Source: JBBAFM01 sp041655415
Lineage (GTDB): Bacteria > Bacillota > Clostridia > Peptostreptococcales > JAAYPU01
DNA length: 40,556 bases
Direction of reading: 5' to 3'
Assembly (NCBI GenBank): GCA_964429195.1
Contig: CAYSBC010000009.1
Location: 1-40,556, forward strand
This document shows positions 31,433-40,085 of the stretch, in pieces (position 1 is the stretch's first letter; every line of letters begins with the position of its first letter). The position numbers and the translations under genes were made by a program. Below the pieces are notes generated by a model. The model made no database searches and was not told the origin of the DNA. It was given only the letters and a program-made list of their open reading frames with translations.

Positions 31433-32093
31433 AGGTCACATCCGTTGTCTGATACCATTCAAGAGCTTTATACAATTGCTCCTCATTAAAATCAGGCCAG
31501 TTTTCTTCTAAAACATAAATATCTGAATAGATGGATTGAACAGGTAAGAAACCACTTAATCTGCTACGACCTCCCCAGCGGATAATCATATCTATCCTAG
31601 GGATGGCAGCAGAGGCAATATGCTTAATATAATTTTTCTTATTTTTTAGGGCTAGGTCTTCCTTAAAAAAAGCATGGCTCAAATCCCATTCCCAATCATA
31701 ATTAACTAAAAAATTTAAATTGATGAGTCCCTTGCCGAAATGGACTTTTTTATTGGCATAAGGTAGCAATTCTTTTGGGAATGCAGTCGACTCCGTATTA
31801 CCTAAAACAAGAAGATTAGCATCTCTATTGGCCAGCATATTTACAGCTTGAATACAAGATTCAACAAATGCGTCTTTTTGTTTTTTTGATCTTTTTGTAT
31901 TATCCTTCGTAAAACCATAAAAAGTTGCTTCCTTAACACCTAAGTCTAAAAGCAACTCGTAAAGATCATACCCGGCTTTAACACCGAAGCGATAGCCTTC
32001 ATGTTTTTCGTAGTTATTGGACAAGGCCCATCTTCTATTCCCATCAGGTATTATTCCGATATGTTGCGGTATTCTCTTAAATTCTTTACTCAT
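31422..32093 (-). CDS. Short cis-prenyltransferase (undecaprenyl diphosphate synthase family), divergent
   Basis: 223 residues, shorter than housekeeping UppS (about 245-255). Seen: the catalytic P-loop IPDGNRRWA with Asp17, and the C-terminal block RIDMIIRWGGRSRLSGFLPVQSIYSDIYV followed by WPDF, which holds the second IPP site. Departures: the GHxxG motif reads GYRFG (Tyr34 for His), and FSTENWxRP reads GFTKDNTKRS, so the Trp is replaced by Thr. These indicate a second-class enzyme with a different chain length or acceptor. AAAGGGAGG precedes the ATG. It is not beside cdsA, dxr or rseP genes, as the housekeeping copy normally is. Confidence 0.85.
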   Translation of the reverse strand: MSKEFKRIPQHIGIIPDGNRRWALSNNYEKHEGYRFGVKAGYDLYELLLDLGVKEATFYGFTKDNTKRSKKQKDAFVESCIQAVNMLANRDANLLVLGNTESTAFPKELLPYANKKVHFGKGLINLNFLVNYDWEWDLSHAFFKEDLALKNKKNYIKHIASAAIPRIDMIIRWGGRSRLSGFLPVQSIYSDIYVLEENWPDFNEEQLYKALEWYQTTDVTLGG

Positions 32094-32157
32094 TTCAACC
32101 TCCCTTTATATATGTAATTATAATGGTTAGTATTACCAATAGGATACATTCATATAC

Positions 32158-32204
32158 AAAAAAAGTAAACACTTAGGGGTAAAAAACTCAGAAAGTGTTT
32201 ACTT
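32158..32204 (-). terminator. Terminator after trkH
   Basis: AAGTAAACACTT (32163-32174) and AAGTGTTTACTT (32193-32204) form a perfect 12-bp stem. On the minus strand it is followed by a T run, 13 bases after the trkH stop. Confidence 0.85.
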
Positions 32205-32216
32205 GATAAGATCGTA

Positions 32217-33668
32217 TTATGATTGCTTGATTTTCCAAAAAGAAGGAGTAAACAAGGACAATAAAGTAAATAGTTCCAGTCTTCCAGCCAGCATGAGGAA
32301 AGAAAAAGCAAGCTTTGACGCAGAACTGAAAAAGCCAAAGTTACGGTTAACGCCGACTAATTCAAAACCTATACCAATGTTGCCTAAAGTAGCAGCAACA
32401 GAACTTGCCGAAGTGATCATGTCTATACTTTCAAGGGAAATAAAGAGGGTACCTGCTACAAATAATCCCAAATAAATTATAAAAAAGCTGGTGACATTGG
32501 CCACCAAATCCGATGGGATTGCCTGACCGTCTACCTTTAATGGAATCATAGCATGAGGATGAAATATTTTTTTAAATTCCCTCCTTACCAATTGAAAAAT
32601 AAGCAGAATTCTTATCTGTTTTATAGCCCCGCTGGTTGATCCTGAGCATCCGCCTACAAACATTAAGAGAAATAAAATTAATTTACTAAAGGTAGGCCAT
32701 TGGTTAAAATCAGTCGTAAAATAACCTGTAGTCGTCACTATGGATGATACTTGAAAGATAGAATGTATCAGGGAGTCACCAACTGAGGTGAAAAGTGAAC
32801 GAATATTGATAGCGATTAAGATAATTGAAATACCAACCATAGAAAGGTAAAATCTTAGTTCGTTATCTTGAAGGGTTTCTTTTACTTTGCCTTTGAATAA
32901 TGAATAAAGCAAAGAAAAGTTTATACCCGATATAATCATAAACAGGGATATAACCATATAAATATAATTGCTGTTAAAAGCTCCTATACTTGCGTTTTTA
33001 GTAGAGCTACCGCCTGTTCCGACAGTACCAAAGCTATGGATGAGTGCATCGTATAAGTTCATACCCCCTATTAGTAAAAGAAAAACCTCTACCAGTGTTA
33101 TGACTAAAAAAGTAGAATAAAGTATTTTTGCGGTATCTTTAATTTTAGGTGCAATTTTCTCCGAAATAGGTCCGGGGCTTTCTGCCTTAAAAATTTGGAA
33201 GCCACCTGCACCAATTTTAGGAAGAAAGACTACTGCAAACACAAGGATACCCATACCACCTATCCAGTGGGTAAAGGACCTCCAAAATACTATTCCTTTA
33301 GGTAGAACCTCAATGTCCACTATAATCGAAGCTCCCGTTGTCGTAAAACCGGATACAGTTTCGAAAAAAGCATCTATGACCGATGGAATTGAACCAGACA
33401 AGAGATAAGGTATTGCCCCAAACAAAGAGGCTGCTATCCATCCTAGGGAAACGATAGCAAAGCCCTCTTTCATTTTTATGGTGTCAAAATCTGAATTTAT
33501 TCTTTTCAAGATACTGCTGATTATCAATAATAAGAGAATAGAAATTAAAAAGGCAACAAGGGATCTATTTTCTTTATAAATGAGACTTACCAGTGCAGAA
33601 GGAATCATCATCAAGGATAGTAAGAATAAAATTTTCCCTAAAATCTTGAAGATTATCTTATAGTTCAT
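32217..33668 (-). CDS. trkH: Potassium uptake channel subunit TrkH
   Basis: 483 residues of highly hydrophobic sequence, the membrane pore of the Trk/Ktr potassium uptake system. The four pore loops with selectivity-filter glycines can be seen: TVSGFTTTGAS, TVGTGGSST, SIVTTTGYFT and AATLGNIGIGF. Also present is the HWIGGMGILVF segment. Length and the start MNYKIIFKILG fit TrkH more than the shorter KtrB (about 440-450). The ATG overlaps the trkA stop by four bases (ATGA), so the pair is translationally coupled and the two proteins should form one complex. Confidence 0.95.
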   Translation of the reverse strand: MNYKIIFKILGKILFLLSLMMIPSALVSLIYKENRSLVAFLISILLLLIISSILKRINSDFDTIKMKEGFAIVSLGWIAASLFGAIPYLLSGSIPSVIDAFFETVSGFTTTGASIIVDIEVLPKGIVFWRSFTHWIGGMGILVFAVVFLPKIGAGGFQIFKAESPGPISEKIAPKIKDTAKILYSTFLVITLVEVFLLLIGGMNLYDALIHSFGTVGTGGSSTKNASIGAFNSNYIYMVISLFMIISGINFSLLYSLFKGKVKETLQDNELRFYLSMVGISIILIAINIRSLFTSVGDSLIHSIFQVSSIVTTTGYFTTDFNQWPTFSKLILFLLMFVGGCSGSTSGAIKQIRILLIFQLVRREFKKIFHPHAMIPLKVDGQAIPSDLVANVTSFFIIYLGLFVAGTLFISLESIDMITSASSVAATLGNIGIGFELVGVNRNFGFFSSASKLAFSFLMLAGRLELFTLLSLFTPSFWKIKQS

Positions 33669-35038
33669 CGAAGGAAGCCTCCCTTTTGAGGATTTATAAA
33701 TTTTTCCAGTTCCTGTAAGTTTGTTAAATCAAAAAATATGACAACCCTGTCGTTTGGCTTGATAACATTATGACCATTAGGTATAATGACTTCTCCATCT
33801 CTAACAATGCATCCAATAATAATTCCTTTAGGAATATCCAATTCAAAAATAGGCTTATTAACTATGGGCATATCCGAATTAGCTATGAGTTCCATAGATT
33901 CAGCTTGGCCCTGCAATAGCTGGGAGACTGCAACCAATTTTCGCCCTTGAATGAATCTTAATATATTACTTGCAGTGATATTAACAGGATTGATGGCCAT
34001 GTTGATACCTAGCTTTTGAATAAGATCAACATAGTTTTGTCTGCTTACCTTCGATATAATCTCTGGAATATTATAGAGATTAGCGGTTAAAGAAATAAGT
34101 AAATTTTCTTCATCAAAGCCTGTTAAGGCTATAAAAGCATCCATGGATTGTATATTTTCTTCTTCCAGCAAAGAAACATCCGTGCCATCACCATGTATGA
34201 CGAGGGTATTATTCAGATTTTCAGAGAGATATTTGCATTGTTCCCTGTCGACCTCAATTATTTTTACACTGATTCGCATTTCGGTTAAAGCTTGCGCCAA
34301 GTAAAAGGATGTTTTCCCCCCTCCTAAAATCATTACCCTTTTTATGTTTTTAGCATTAATCTTAAAACTTTTGACATTCATAAGCTTTGAAAATTCAGCT
34401 ATGGATGTCGTGCTGCCTAAAAGATAAAGGATGTCAATATCCTGTAAAACTGTTTTTCCATTAGGAATAATTATTTTTCCGTTTCTGGATATAGCAACGA
34501 TAATTAAATTATTAAAATAACCTGCTATATCTTGAATCATTTCATTATGAAGCTGATAAATATCCTCGATATTAAACTCCATGATAGTGACTTTGCCATT
34601 TACAAAGAGTTCATTATAAATGGTATATTGTTCAACAAGATAGTGAAATATTTGCTTGGCTGCGACTAAATCCGGATTAACAATGTGATCGATATGCATT
34701 TCTTTCATAATCAGATCTATTTGCTCTACATATTCCGGATCCCTAACTCTGGCTACTGCTTTTTTGCATCCCAATCGCTTTGCAATAGTACAGATGATAA
34801 TATTTTTTTCATCACTTTCTGTACAAGCAATAATCACATCATAGGTGTTGATTTGTATCTCATTTAAAGTCTCTGTGCTTATACCATTAGCGGCTATTGT
34901 TAGAATGTCCAAAGATTCATTAATCTTTTGTATGACTTGCTTGTTTTTATCAACAAGAATAACATCATTATCACCGCTAATAAGTGCCTGAGCCACTTTA
35001 ATCCCAAGTTTTCCTGCCCCTACAATTGCTACTTTCAT
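33665..35038 (-). CDS. trkA: Potassium uptake regulatory subunit TrkA
   Basis: 457 residues, cytoplasmic gating ring protein for TrkH. It has two tandem RCK units, each a Rossmann NAD/nucleotide-binding domain plus a C-terminal TrkA-C domain. First: KVAIVGAGKLGIKVAQAL with acidic VDKN (residues 1-130), TrkA-C about 140-220. Second: MILGGGKTSFYLAQAL with IEVDR (about 230-360), TrkA-C about 375-455. The second GxGxxG is degenerate (GGGKTS). GAAAGGAAG precedes the ATG. It leads the trkA-trkH operon from a promoter at 35116-35143. Confidence 0.95.
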   Translation of the reverse strand: MKVAIVGAGKLGIKVAQALISGDNDVILVDKNKQVIQKINESLDILTIAANGISTETLNEIQINTYDVIIACTESDEKNIIICTIAKRLGCKKAVARVRDPEYVEQIDLIMKEMHIDHIVNPDLVAAKQIFHYLVEQYTIYNELFVNGKVTIMEFNIEDIYQLHNEMIQDIAGYFNNLIIVAISRNGKIIIPNGKTVLQDIDILYLLGSTTSIAEFSKLMNVKSFKINAKNIKRVMILGGGKTSFYLAQALTEMRISVKIIEVDREQCKYLSENLNNTLVIHGDGTDVSLLEEENIQSMDAFIALTGFDEENLLISLTANLYNIPEIISKVSRQNYVDLIQKLGINMAINPVNITASNILRFIQGRKLVAVSQLLQGQAESMELIANSDMPIVNKPIFELDIPKGIIIGCIVRDGEVIIPNGHNVIKPNDRVVIFFDLTNLQELEKFINPQKGGFLR

Positions 35039-35115
35039 TCTTTACTTCCTTTCAATTAATACAAAAACCTCTCAATAGATTATATTTCATAAATAAGTAT
35101 TTTATTTATTTATTG

Positions 35116-35143
35116 ATTATATCAAATCTATTAATTATTACAA
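35116..35143 (-). promoter_or_regulatory. SigA promoter of trkA-trkH with an overlapping inverted repeat
   Basis: On the minus strand, TTGTAA (35143-35138) and TATAAT (35121-35116) are 16 bases apart, about 80 bases before trkA. The -35 box lies in the left arm of TATTACAA-N29-TTGTAATA (35136-35143 and 35173-35180), which may be an operator or a coincidence in AT-rich DNA. Confidence 0.55.
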
Positions 35144-35229
35144 CAATTATCAGCTCGTCCAATTTGTAAATATTGTAATAGTACGAGCAGATAAGAGCAT
35201 AGATATTAATATATGAATCGGAGGAGTGT

Positions 35230-35583
35230 ATGGGTATCTATAATTATAATATATCTATTACGGCAGAAAGCTATAAACGTGGTCTGATTTATGGGGAAAT
35301 TGATAATATTGATTTTGTTGCTATGGCTGGCAAGGAAAGCAACATATATGGTATTAACTGCAAGGACTTGAGAAGTGGCAATGGCAGAGTATATAAATTG
35401 TGCGTTTACAGAGATATTGTTGAACAAGAAGAAATGCCGGATAGAATCATTTTTAAAACCTGCAGACATATTTATGCGGAATATGATCAAGAGGGCTGGA
35501 AAGTATTAAATATGAAATATTACAATCGTGTCAAAGAGCTGATTGAATATCTGGATAATCGCTATTCCTTTAAAATAGTGTAA
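35230..35583 (+). CDS. Hypothetical protein, unrecognised
   Basis: 117 residues, no signal peptide or membrane segment, so probably cytoplasmic. It is mixed alpha/beta, with beta-like N-terminal strands (YNYNISITAESYKRGLIYGEIDNIDFVAMAG), three Cys (GINCKDL, KLCVYRD, KTCRHI) and a helical amphipathic C-terminus (YYNRVKELIEYLDNRYSFK). A strong GGAGGAG precedes the ATG. It is divergent from trkA and 48 bases upstream of the valS promoter, with no terminator seen. Codon use resembles its neighbours. Calling it a gene rests on the ribosome site and protein-like composition; I do not know the family. Confidence 0.65.
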   Translation: MGIYNYNISITAESYKRGLIYGEIDNIDFVAMAGKESNIYGINCKDLRSGNGRVYKLCVYRDIVEQEEMPDRIIFKTCRHIYAEYDQEGWKVLNMKYYNRVKELIEYLDNRYSFKIV

Positions 35584-35631
35584 AAAACGGGTTTCAGGTG
35601 AATTGTAAAAGCGAGTTGTAAAATATATTGC

Positions 35632-35660
35632 TTGACCCCAATAATAATTTTCTATATAAT
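35632..35660 (+). promoter_or_regulatory. SigA promoter of the valS leader
   Basis: TTGACC (35632-35637) and a perfect TATAAT (35655-35660) are 17 bases apart, placing the start just before the T-box leader. Confidence 0.8.
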
Positions 35661-35689
35661 AAATTGAATATACACAACTGAAAATGCTA

Positions 35690-35926
35690 GGCTATGACAG
35701 AGAGGGAGTAGGTAGTTAAACTTGAAGAGAACGTTGCCCATAGGCTGAAAGGCAGCGGAAGAACATAATTACTCAAAGTAGCTCTGGAGCTTTCAGGTTG
35801 AAAAAATAATGCTTCAAATTCAAGTAGACCTGAACGGGTAACCGTTATCTTTAAAGAGCGTCGCAATAGCGAAACCAAGGTGGTACCGCGGAGTTTTCTT
35901 CGTCCTTATGAGGGACGAAGTTTTTA
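35690..35926 (+). promoter_or_regulatory. T-box leader for valS (valine tRNA-sensing)
   Basis: The T-box core AAGGTGGTACCGCGG is at 35877-35891, and a terminator stem CTTCGTCC (35898-35905) / GGACGAAG (35913-35920) with a T run follows. In stem I, GTAGTTA pairs with TAATTAC. The 3' side of the loop below it holds GTA at 35778-35780, the valine codon expected as specifier, opposite an AGTA loop-E-like motif. A stem III candidate is TTCAGGT/ACCTGAA. Uncharged tRNA-Val should stabilise the antiterminator and switch on valS. The TGGT bulge would pair with an ACCA tRNA end. Confidence 0.93.
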
Positions 35927-35964
35927 TATTTTTGATAAGAATTGAAAATGAAAGGATGTTACAA

Positions 35965-38622
35965 ATGGAAAAGATACTCAATAAAACATACAATCCTAAA
36001 GATTTTGAAGAACGAATCTATGAGATGTGGGAGGAAAATGGCTGTTTCAAGGCTAAAATTGATCCAAAGAAAAAGCCTTTTACCATAGTTATGCCACCCC
36101 CTAATATTACCGGTCAGCTGCATATGGGACATGCTTTAGATCAAACATTGCAGGACGTTCTTATAAGGTGGAAGAGAATGCAAGGATACAGTGCTCTATG
36201 GGTGCCTGGAACAGACCATGCGAGTATCGCAACAGAGGTAAAGGTTGTAGAAAAAATAAAAGAGGAATGTGGTGTAACAAAAGAGGAGATAGGGAGAGAA
36301 GCCTTCCTGAAAAAGGCTTGGGAATGGAAAGAGACCTACGGAGGTAAAATTACGGAGCAAATCAGAAAACTAGGCAATTCTTGCGATTGGGATAGGGAAA
36401 GATTTACCATGGATGAGGGTTGCAATGAGGCTGTAACAGAGGTTTTCTTAAAGCTTTATGAAAAGGGACTCATCTATAGAGGCAATAGACTGATCAATTG
36501 GTGTCCAAGCTGCAGTACATCCATTTCAGATGCAGAGGTAGAGCATGAAGATAGATCAGGAAAATACTACTATATAAAATATCCATTGGTAGATAATAAG
36601 GAAGAATATGTGTGTATTGCTACAACCAGGCCTGAAACAATGTTTGGTGATACAGGTGTAGCCGTTCACCCTGAGGATAAAAGATATCAACATTTAATAG
36701 GAAAGAAATTATTACTTCCTATCGCAGAAAGAGAGCTTATCATAGTCTCTGACGAATACCCTGACATGACCAAAGGAACAGGTGCGGTAAAAATTACGCC
36801 TGCTCATGACCCTAATGATTTTCTAGTAGGAGAAAGGCAAAATCTCCCTCAATTAATTTGTATGAATTTGGACGCAACCATGAATGCAAATGCTGGAAAA
36901 TATGAAGGATTAGACAGATATGAGTGTAGAAAACTTCTTGTAAAAGAGCTGGAGGAAAAAGGGTATCTTGTCAAGATTGAAGATACCAATCATAATGTCG
37001 GTGAATGTTACCGATGCAGCACGGTCATCGAGCCGATGCTTTCTGATCAATGGTTTGTCAAGATGGATGAATTGGCAGCCCCTGCAATAAAGGTTGCCAA
37101 AGATGGGGATTTAATTCATATACCGGAGCGTTTCGAAAAGATTTATTTGAATTGGTTAGAAAACATTAGGGATTGGTGTATATCCAGACAATTATGGTGG
37201 GGGCATAGGATACCGGCCTATTATTGTGATGAATGCGGTGAAATGGTCGTGTTTAAGGTGAAACCTGAGTCATGTAAAAAATGTGGCAGCAAGAATATAA
37301 GACAAGATGAAGACGTTTTAGACACCTGGTTTAGCTCTGCACTTTGGCCATTTTCAACACTGGGATGGCCTGAAAAAACGGAGGATTTAGAATATTTTTA
37401 TCCTACAGATGTTTTAGTGACAGGCTATGACATCATCTTCTTTTGGGTTGTTCGTATGGTATTTTCAGGGCTTGAACAAATGGGTGAGGTACCTTTCAAG
37501 TACGTTTATGTACATGGATTAGTCCGGGATGGGGAAGGCAGGAAAATGAGTAAATCCTTAGGAAATGGAATCGATCCCCTTGAAGTCATCGAACAATACG
37601 GTGCTGATGCTCTTAGATTTATGCTCATGACAGGGACAACACCAGGCAATGATATAAGATTTAAAACAGATAAAATAGAAGCCAGCAGAAATTTTGCCAA
37701 CAAGCTTTGGAATGCCTCCAGATTTGTCCTTATGAATTTGGACTCAGACATATCCAATAAAAAGATAAGGCCATCCTCTTATAGAGAAGAAGATAAGTGG
37801 ATCATTTCTCGAATGAATGATGTTGTAGAGGAAGTTAACAGTAATATGGATAAGTTCGAAATGAGTATGGCAGCCCAAAAGATCTATGATTTTATCTGGA
37901 ATGAATACTGTGATTGGTATATAGAAATGGTGAAGCCAAGGCTATACGGAGCAGACCCTGAAGATAAAGAAGTAGCTCAATTTGTTTTAATCAAGGTCAT
38001 GAAGGATATGCTCAGGTTATTGCATGCTTTTATGCCATTTATAACAGAGGAAATATGGAGCTATTTACCTGGAACAGAGGGGTATCTGATTTTAGACAGG
38101 ATTCCTAAGTATGATTCTGAAAATTGTTTCAATGAAGAAGTCAATCGCATGGAAATGACCATGGAGATGATTAGGGCAATAAGAAATATCAGAGCAGAGG
38201 CAGATACACAGCCTTCGAAGAAACTGAGAGCACTTGTTGTTGCTGAAGAAAAGAAAATAAAAGATATCCTTAAGAATGAAAGTCATATCAAGAATTTAGC
38301 CAATTTGCAGGAATTAACAGTCACAACAAGCGCAGCCGATATACCTGCTGATGCCATGTCAGCTGTTATCGAAGGGATAGAAATCTTTATTCCTCTTGAC
38401 GATTTGGTTGATTTTAAAGCCGAATTTGAGCGGTTAACAAAAGAAGAAGATCGAATCATCAAAGAGATTGATAGGGTTGACAAGAAATTAGGTAATACAG
38501 GATTCATTGCAAAGGCTCCAAAGGAAGTTATCGATGGGGAAAAGGAAAAGAAAGCTAAATATGAAGAAATGATAGGAAAAATAAGAGAAAGAATTGAAAT
38601 AGTGAAAAGAAAGATAGGATAG
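35965..38622 (+). CDS. valS: Valyl-tRNA synthetase
   Basis: 885 residues, the typical size. This class I cytoplasmic enzyme charges tRNA-Val. Seen: PPPNITGQLHMGHALD with the HIGH-type motif HMGH at residues 53-56, PGTDHASIATE, two Cys pairs of a zinc-like insert (CPSC, CDECG...CKKCG), the editing (CP1) domain, KMSKS at 527-531, an anticodon-binding domain, and a C-terminal coiled coil (LVDFKAEFERLTKEEDRIIKEI) typical of ValRS. ATG 35965 follows GAAAGGA; a longer upstream reading would begin inside the T-box terminator and is rejected. It is controlled by the T-box. folC follows after seven bases. Confidence 0.97.
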   Translation: MEKILNKTYNPKDFEERIYEMWEENGCFKAKIDPKKKPFTIVMPPPNITGQLHMGHALDQTLQDVLIRWKRMQGYSALWVPGTDHASIATEVKVVEKIKEECGVTKEEIGREAFLKKAWEWKETYGGKITEQIRKLGNSCDWDRERFTMDEGCNEAVTEVFLKLYEKGLIYRGNRLINWCPSCSTSISDAEVEHEDRSGKYYYIKYPLVDNKEEYVCIATTRPETMFGDTGVAVHPEDKRYQHLIGKKLLLPIAERELIIVSDEYPDMTKGTGAVKITPAHDPNDFLVGERQNLPQLICMNLDATMNANAGKYEGLDRYECRKLLVKELEEKGYLVKIEDTNHNVGECYRCSTVIEPMLSDQWFVKMDELAAPAIKVAKDGDLIHIPERFEKIYLNWLENIRDWCISRQLWWGHRIPAYYCDECGEMVVFKVKPESCKKCGSKNIRQDEDVLDTWFSSALWPFSTLGWPEKTEDLEYFYPTDVLVTGYDIIFFWVVRMVFSGLEQMGEVPFKYVYVHGLVRDGEGRKMSKSLGNGIDPLEVIEQYGADALRFMLMTGTTPGNDIRFKTDKIEASRNFANKLWNASRFVLMNLDSDISNKKIRPSSYREEDKWIISRMNDVVEEVNSNMDKFEMSMAAQKIYDFIWNEYCDWYIEMVKPRLYGADPEDKEVAQFVLIKVMKDMLRLLHAFMPFITEEIWSYLPGTEGYLILDRIPKYDSENCFNEEVNRMEMTMEMIRAIRNIRAEADTQPSKKLRALVVAEEKKIKDILKNESHIKNLANLQELTVTTSAADIPADAMSAVIEGIEIFIPLDDLVDFKAEFERLTKEEDRIIKEIDRVDKKLGNTGFIAKAPKEVIDGEKEKKAKYEEMIGKIRERIEIVKRKIG

Positions 38623-38629
38623 CGAATCC

Positions 38630-39919
38630 ATGAATTATGAAGAAGCATTAGCTAAAATACAAACCTATAATCGATTTGGCAGCAAGCTGGGTCTTGAAAG
38701 GATGTCTAGGCTATTAGAAAGCTTAGGCAATCCCCAGGAGTCTTTAAAAATCATTCATGTAGCAGGAACCAATGGGAAAGGGTCTGTATGCCGCTTTATC
38801 ACTTCTATTCTTCAAAGGGAGGGCTATAAGGTTGGATTGTATACCTCTCCTTTTCTTGAGAAATTTACTGAAAGAATAGAATTTGACGGAAGGCCTATTG
38901 ATGAAGAAGATTTGGCTCGCTTTGCAGAAATAGTTCTTGAAAAAGCAGATTCAATGGTTGAGGATGGATGGGAAAGCCCAACAGAATTTGAAATCATTAC
39001 GGCGATTGCTTTCTATTATTATGCAGAACAAAAACCAGACTATTTAATTCTTGAAGTAGGGCTCGGTGGCAGGGGTGACGCAACTAATGTCATAAAAAAT
39101 CCTTTAGTCTCTGTCATAACCTCTATAGCCTATGATCATATGGATTATTTAGGGAATACCTTAGAGGCTATTGCAAAGGAAAAAGCCGGGATTATTAAGA
39201 AGGGAAGACCTGTTGTAGTCTGCGTGACGGAAGAGGGAACTTACAAGACTATTAAGGTTTTAGCTGACGAAAGAGGTTCGAAGTTTGTTGATGTCAATAC
39301 AAAGAATATAAAGCAGATCATTCCCGGTGAAAATCAATATGATTTTACTGTAGAAATAGGCAACAAACCTATCGGTTATTCCATAACCTTAAGGGGAAAT
39401 CATCAGGTACAGAATGCTTATACAGCCATCAAGGTCATTGAGGTATTGCGGGATGAAGGGATTCGTGTAAGTGAAGAAGCCATAAAGGAAGGGCTTGAGG
39501 GAGCAGAGCATAAGGGAAGGTTTGAAACAGTCTATGAAAACCCTTTAACGATTATTGACGGTGCTCATAACAATGCGGGCATGCAAAGCTTAAGGAATAC
39601 AATAGAGCAAATTTTCCCCGGAAAGAAAATCTTATTGTGTCTAGGTATACTGAAAGATAAAGAAATAAAGGATATGCTGGATACCATTCTCCCAATTGCC
39701 TCAGAAATAATTGTAACAGAACCGAGCAATGATAGAAGGATGTCTTCAGAAGAGATTGCATCCAAAATAAAAGAAAAGGGTGTAAAATGTAAGAGTATTA
39801 GTAATAAGGAAGAGGCATTCAGAACCATTTTAAGTATGGGGCAAGATTTTGATGTTACAATCTATGCAGGATCCCTCTACTTGATTGGTGATATTCGCTC
39901 TTTATATAAAAAGATATAA
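38630..39919 (+). CDS. folC: Folylpolyglutamate synthase / dihydrofolate synthase
   Basis: 429 residues, cytoplasmic Mur-ligase-like enzyme that adds glutamate to (dihydro)pteroate or folate. Seen: the start YEEALAKIQTYNRFGSKLGLERM, P-loop HVAGTNGKGSVCRF, SPFLEKFTERIEFDG, EVGLGGRGDATNVI, SIAYDHMDYLGNTLEAIAKEKAGII, RFETV...TIIDGAHNNAGM, and the C-terminal ligase domain (about 300-425). It lies directly after valS, a common order in Firmicutes, so it is also under the valine T-box. Its ribosome site is weak (AGGATAG), suggesting coupling. A strong terminator follows. Confidence 0.96.
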   Translation: MNYEEALAKIQTYNRFGSKLGLERMSRLLESLGNPQESLKIIHVAGTNGKGSVCRFITSILQREGYKVGLYTSPFLEKFTERIEFDGRPIDEEDLARFAEIVLEKADSMVEDGWESPTEFEIITAIAFYYYAEQKPDYLILEVGLGGRGDATNVIKNPLVSVITSIAYDHMDYLGNTLEAIAKEKAGIIKKGRPVVVCVTEEGTYKTIKVLADERGSKFVDVNTKNIKQIIPGENQYDFTVEIGNKPIGYSITLRGNHQVQNAYTAIKVIEVLRDEGIRVSEEAIKEGLEGAEHKGRFETVYENPLTIIDGAHNNAGMQSLRNTIEQIFPGKKILLCLGILKDKEIKDMLDTILPIASEIIVTEPSNDRRMSSEEIASKIKEKGVKCKSISNKEEAFRTILSMGQDFDVTIYAGSLYLIGDIRSLYKKI

Positions 39920-39933
39920 AGAAAAGGTAAGTC

Positions 39934-39975
39934 AACGACCATGAAAATATCCTATGATTTTTATGGTCGTTTTTA
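39934..39975 (+). terminator. Terminator after folC
   Basis: A 15-bp stem (39934-39948 with 39957-39971, one G-U pair, top AACGACCAT/ATGGTCGTT) with an 8-base loop runs into TTTTT. It ends the valS-folC transcript. Confidence 0.92.
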
Positions 39976-40014
39976 ATTGGGGTAATTATTTTTTAGTATA
40001 TAAAAAATAATAGG

Positions 40015-40054
40015 TTGACATCCGTTTACCATCGTAGTATGATTTTGGTAAACG
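40015..40054 (+). promoter_or_regulatory. Promoter and probable operator of the BlaI-type gene
   Basis: A perfect TTGACA (40015-40020) and TATGAT (40038-40043) are 17 bases apart. CGTTTACCA (40023-40031) and TGGTAAACG (40046-40054) form a perfect 9-bp inverted repeat with a 14-base spacer, so the arms flank the -10 box. A repressor bound here would block transcription. Confidence 0.75.
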
Positions 40055-40085
40055 AACGTATACCTTTAGGAAGGGGAGCATACAT

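Noticed and set aside
32158..32204. Possible GTTTA/TAAAC-type operator near trkH
   Set aside because: The repeat is a 12-bp stem with a T run right after the trkH stop, so it is a terminator; its spacing does not match the sites near the pot operon.
35206..35490. 94-residue minus-strand open frame opposite the 117-residue protein
   Set aside because: The plus-strand frame has a strong GGAGGAG site and better composition; the minus frame has neither.
35908..35964. Upstream extension of valS
   Set aside because: The extra 19 codons begin within the T-box terminator and lack a ribosome site; the family N-terminus begins at 35965.
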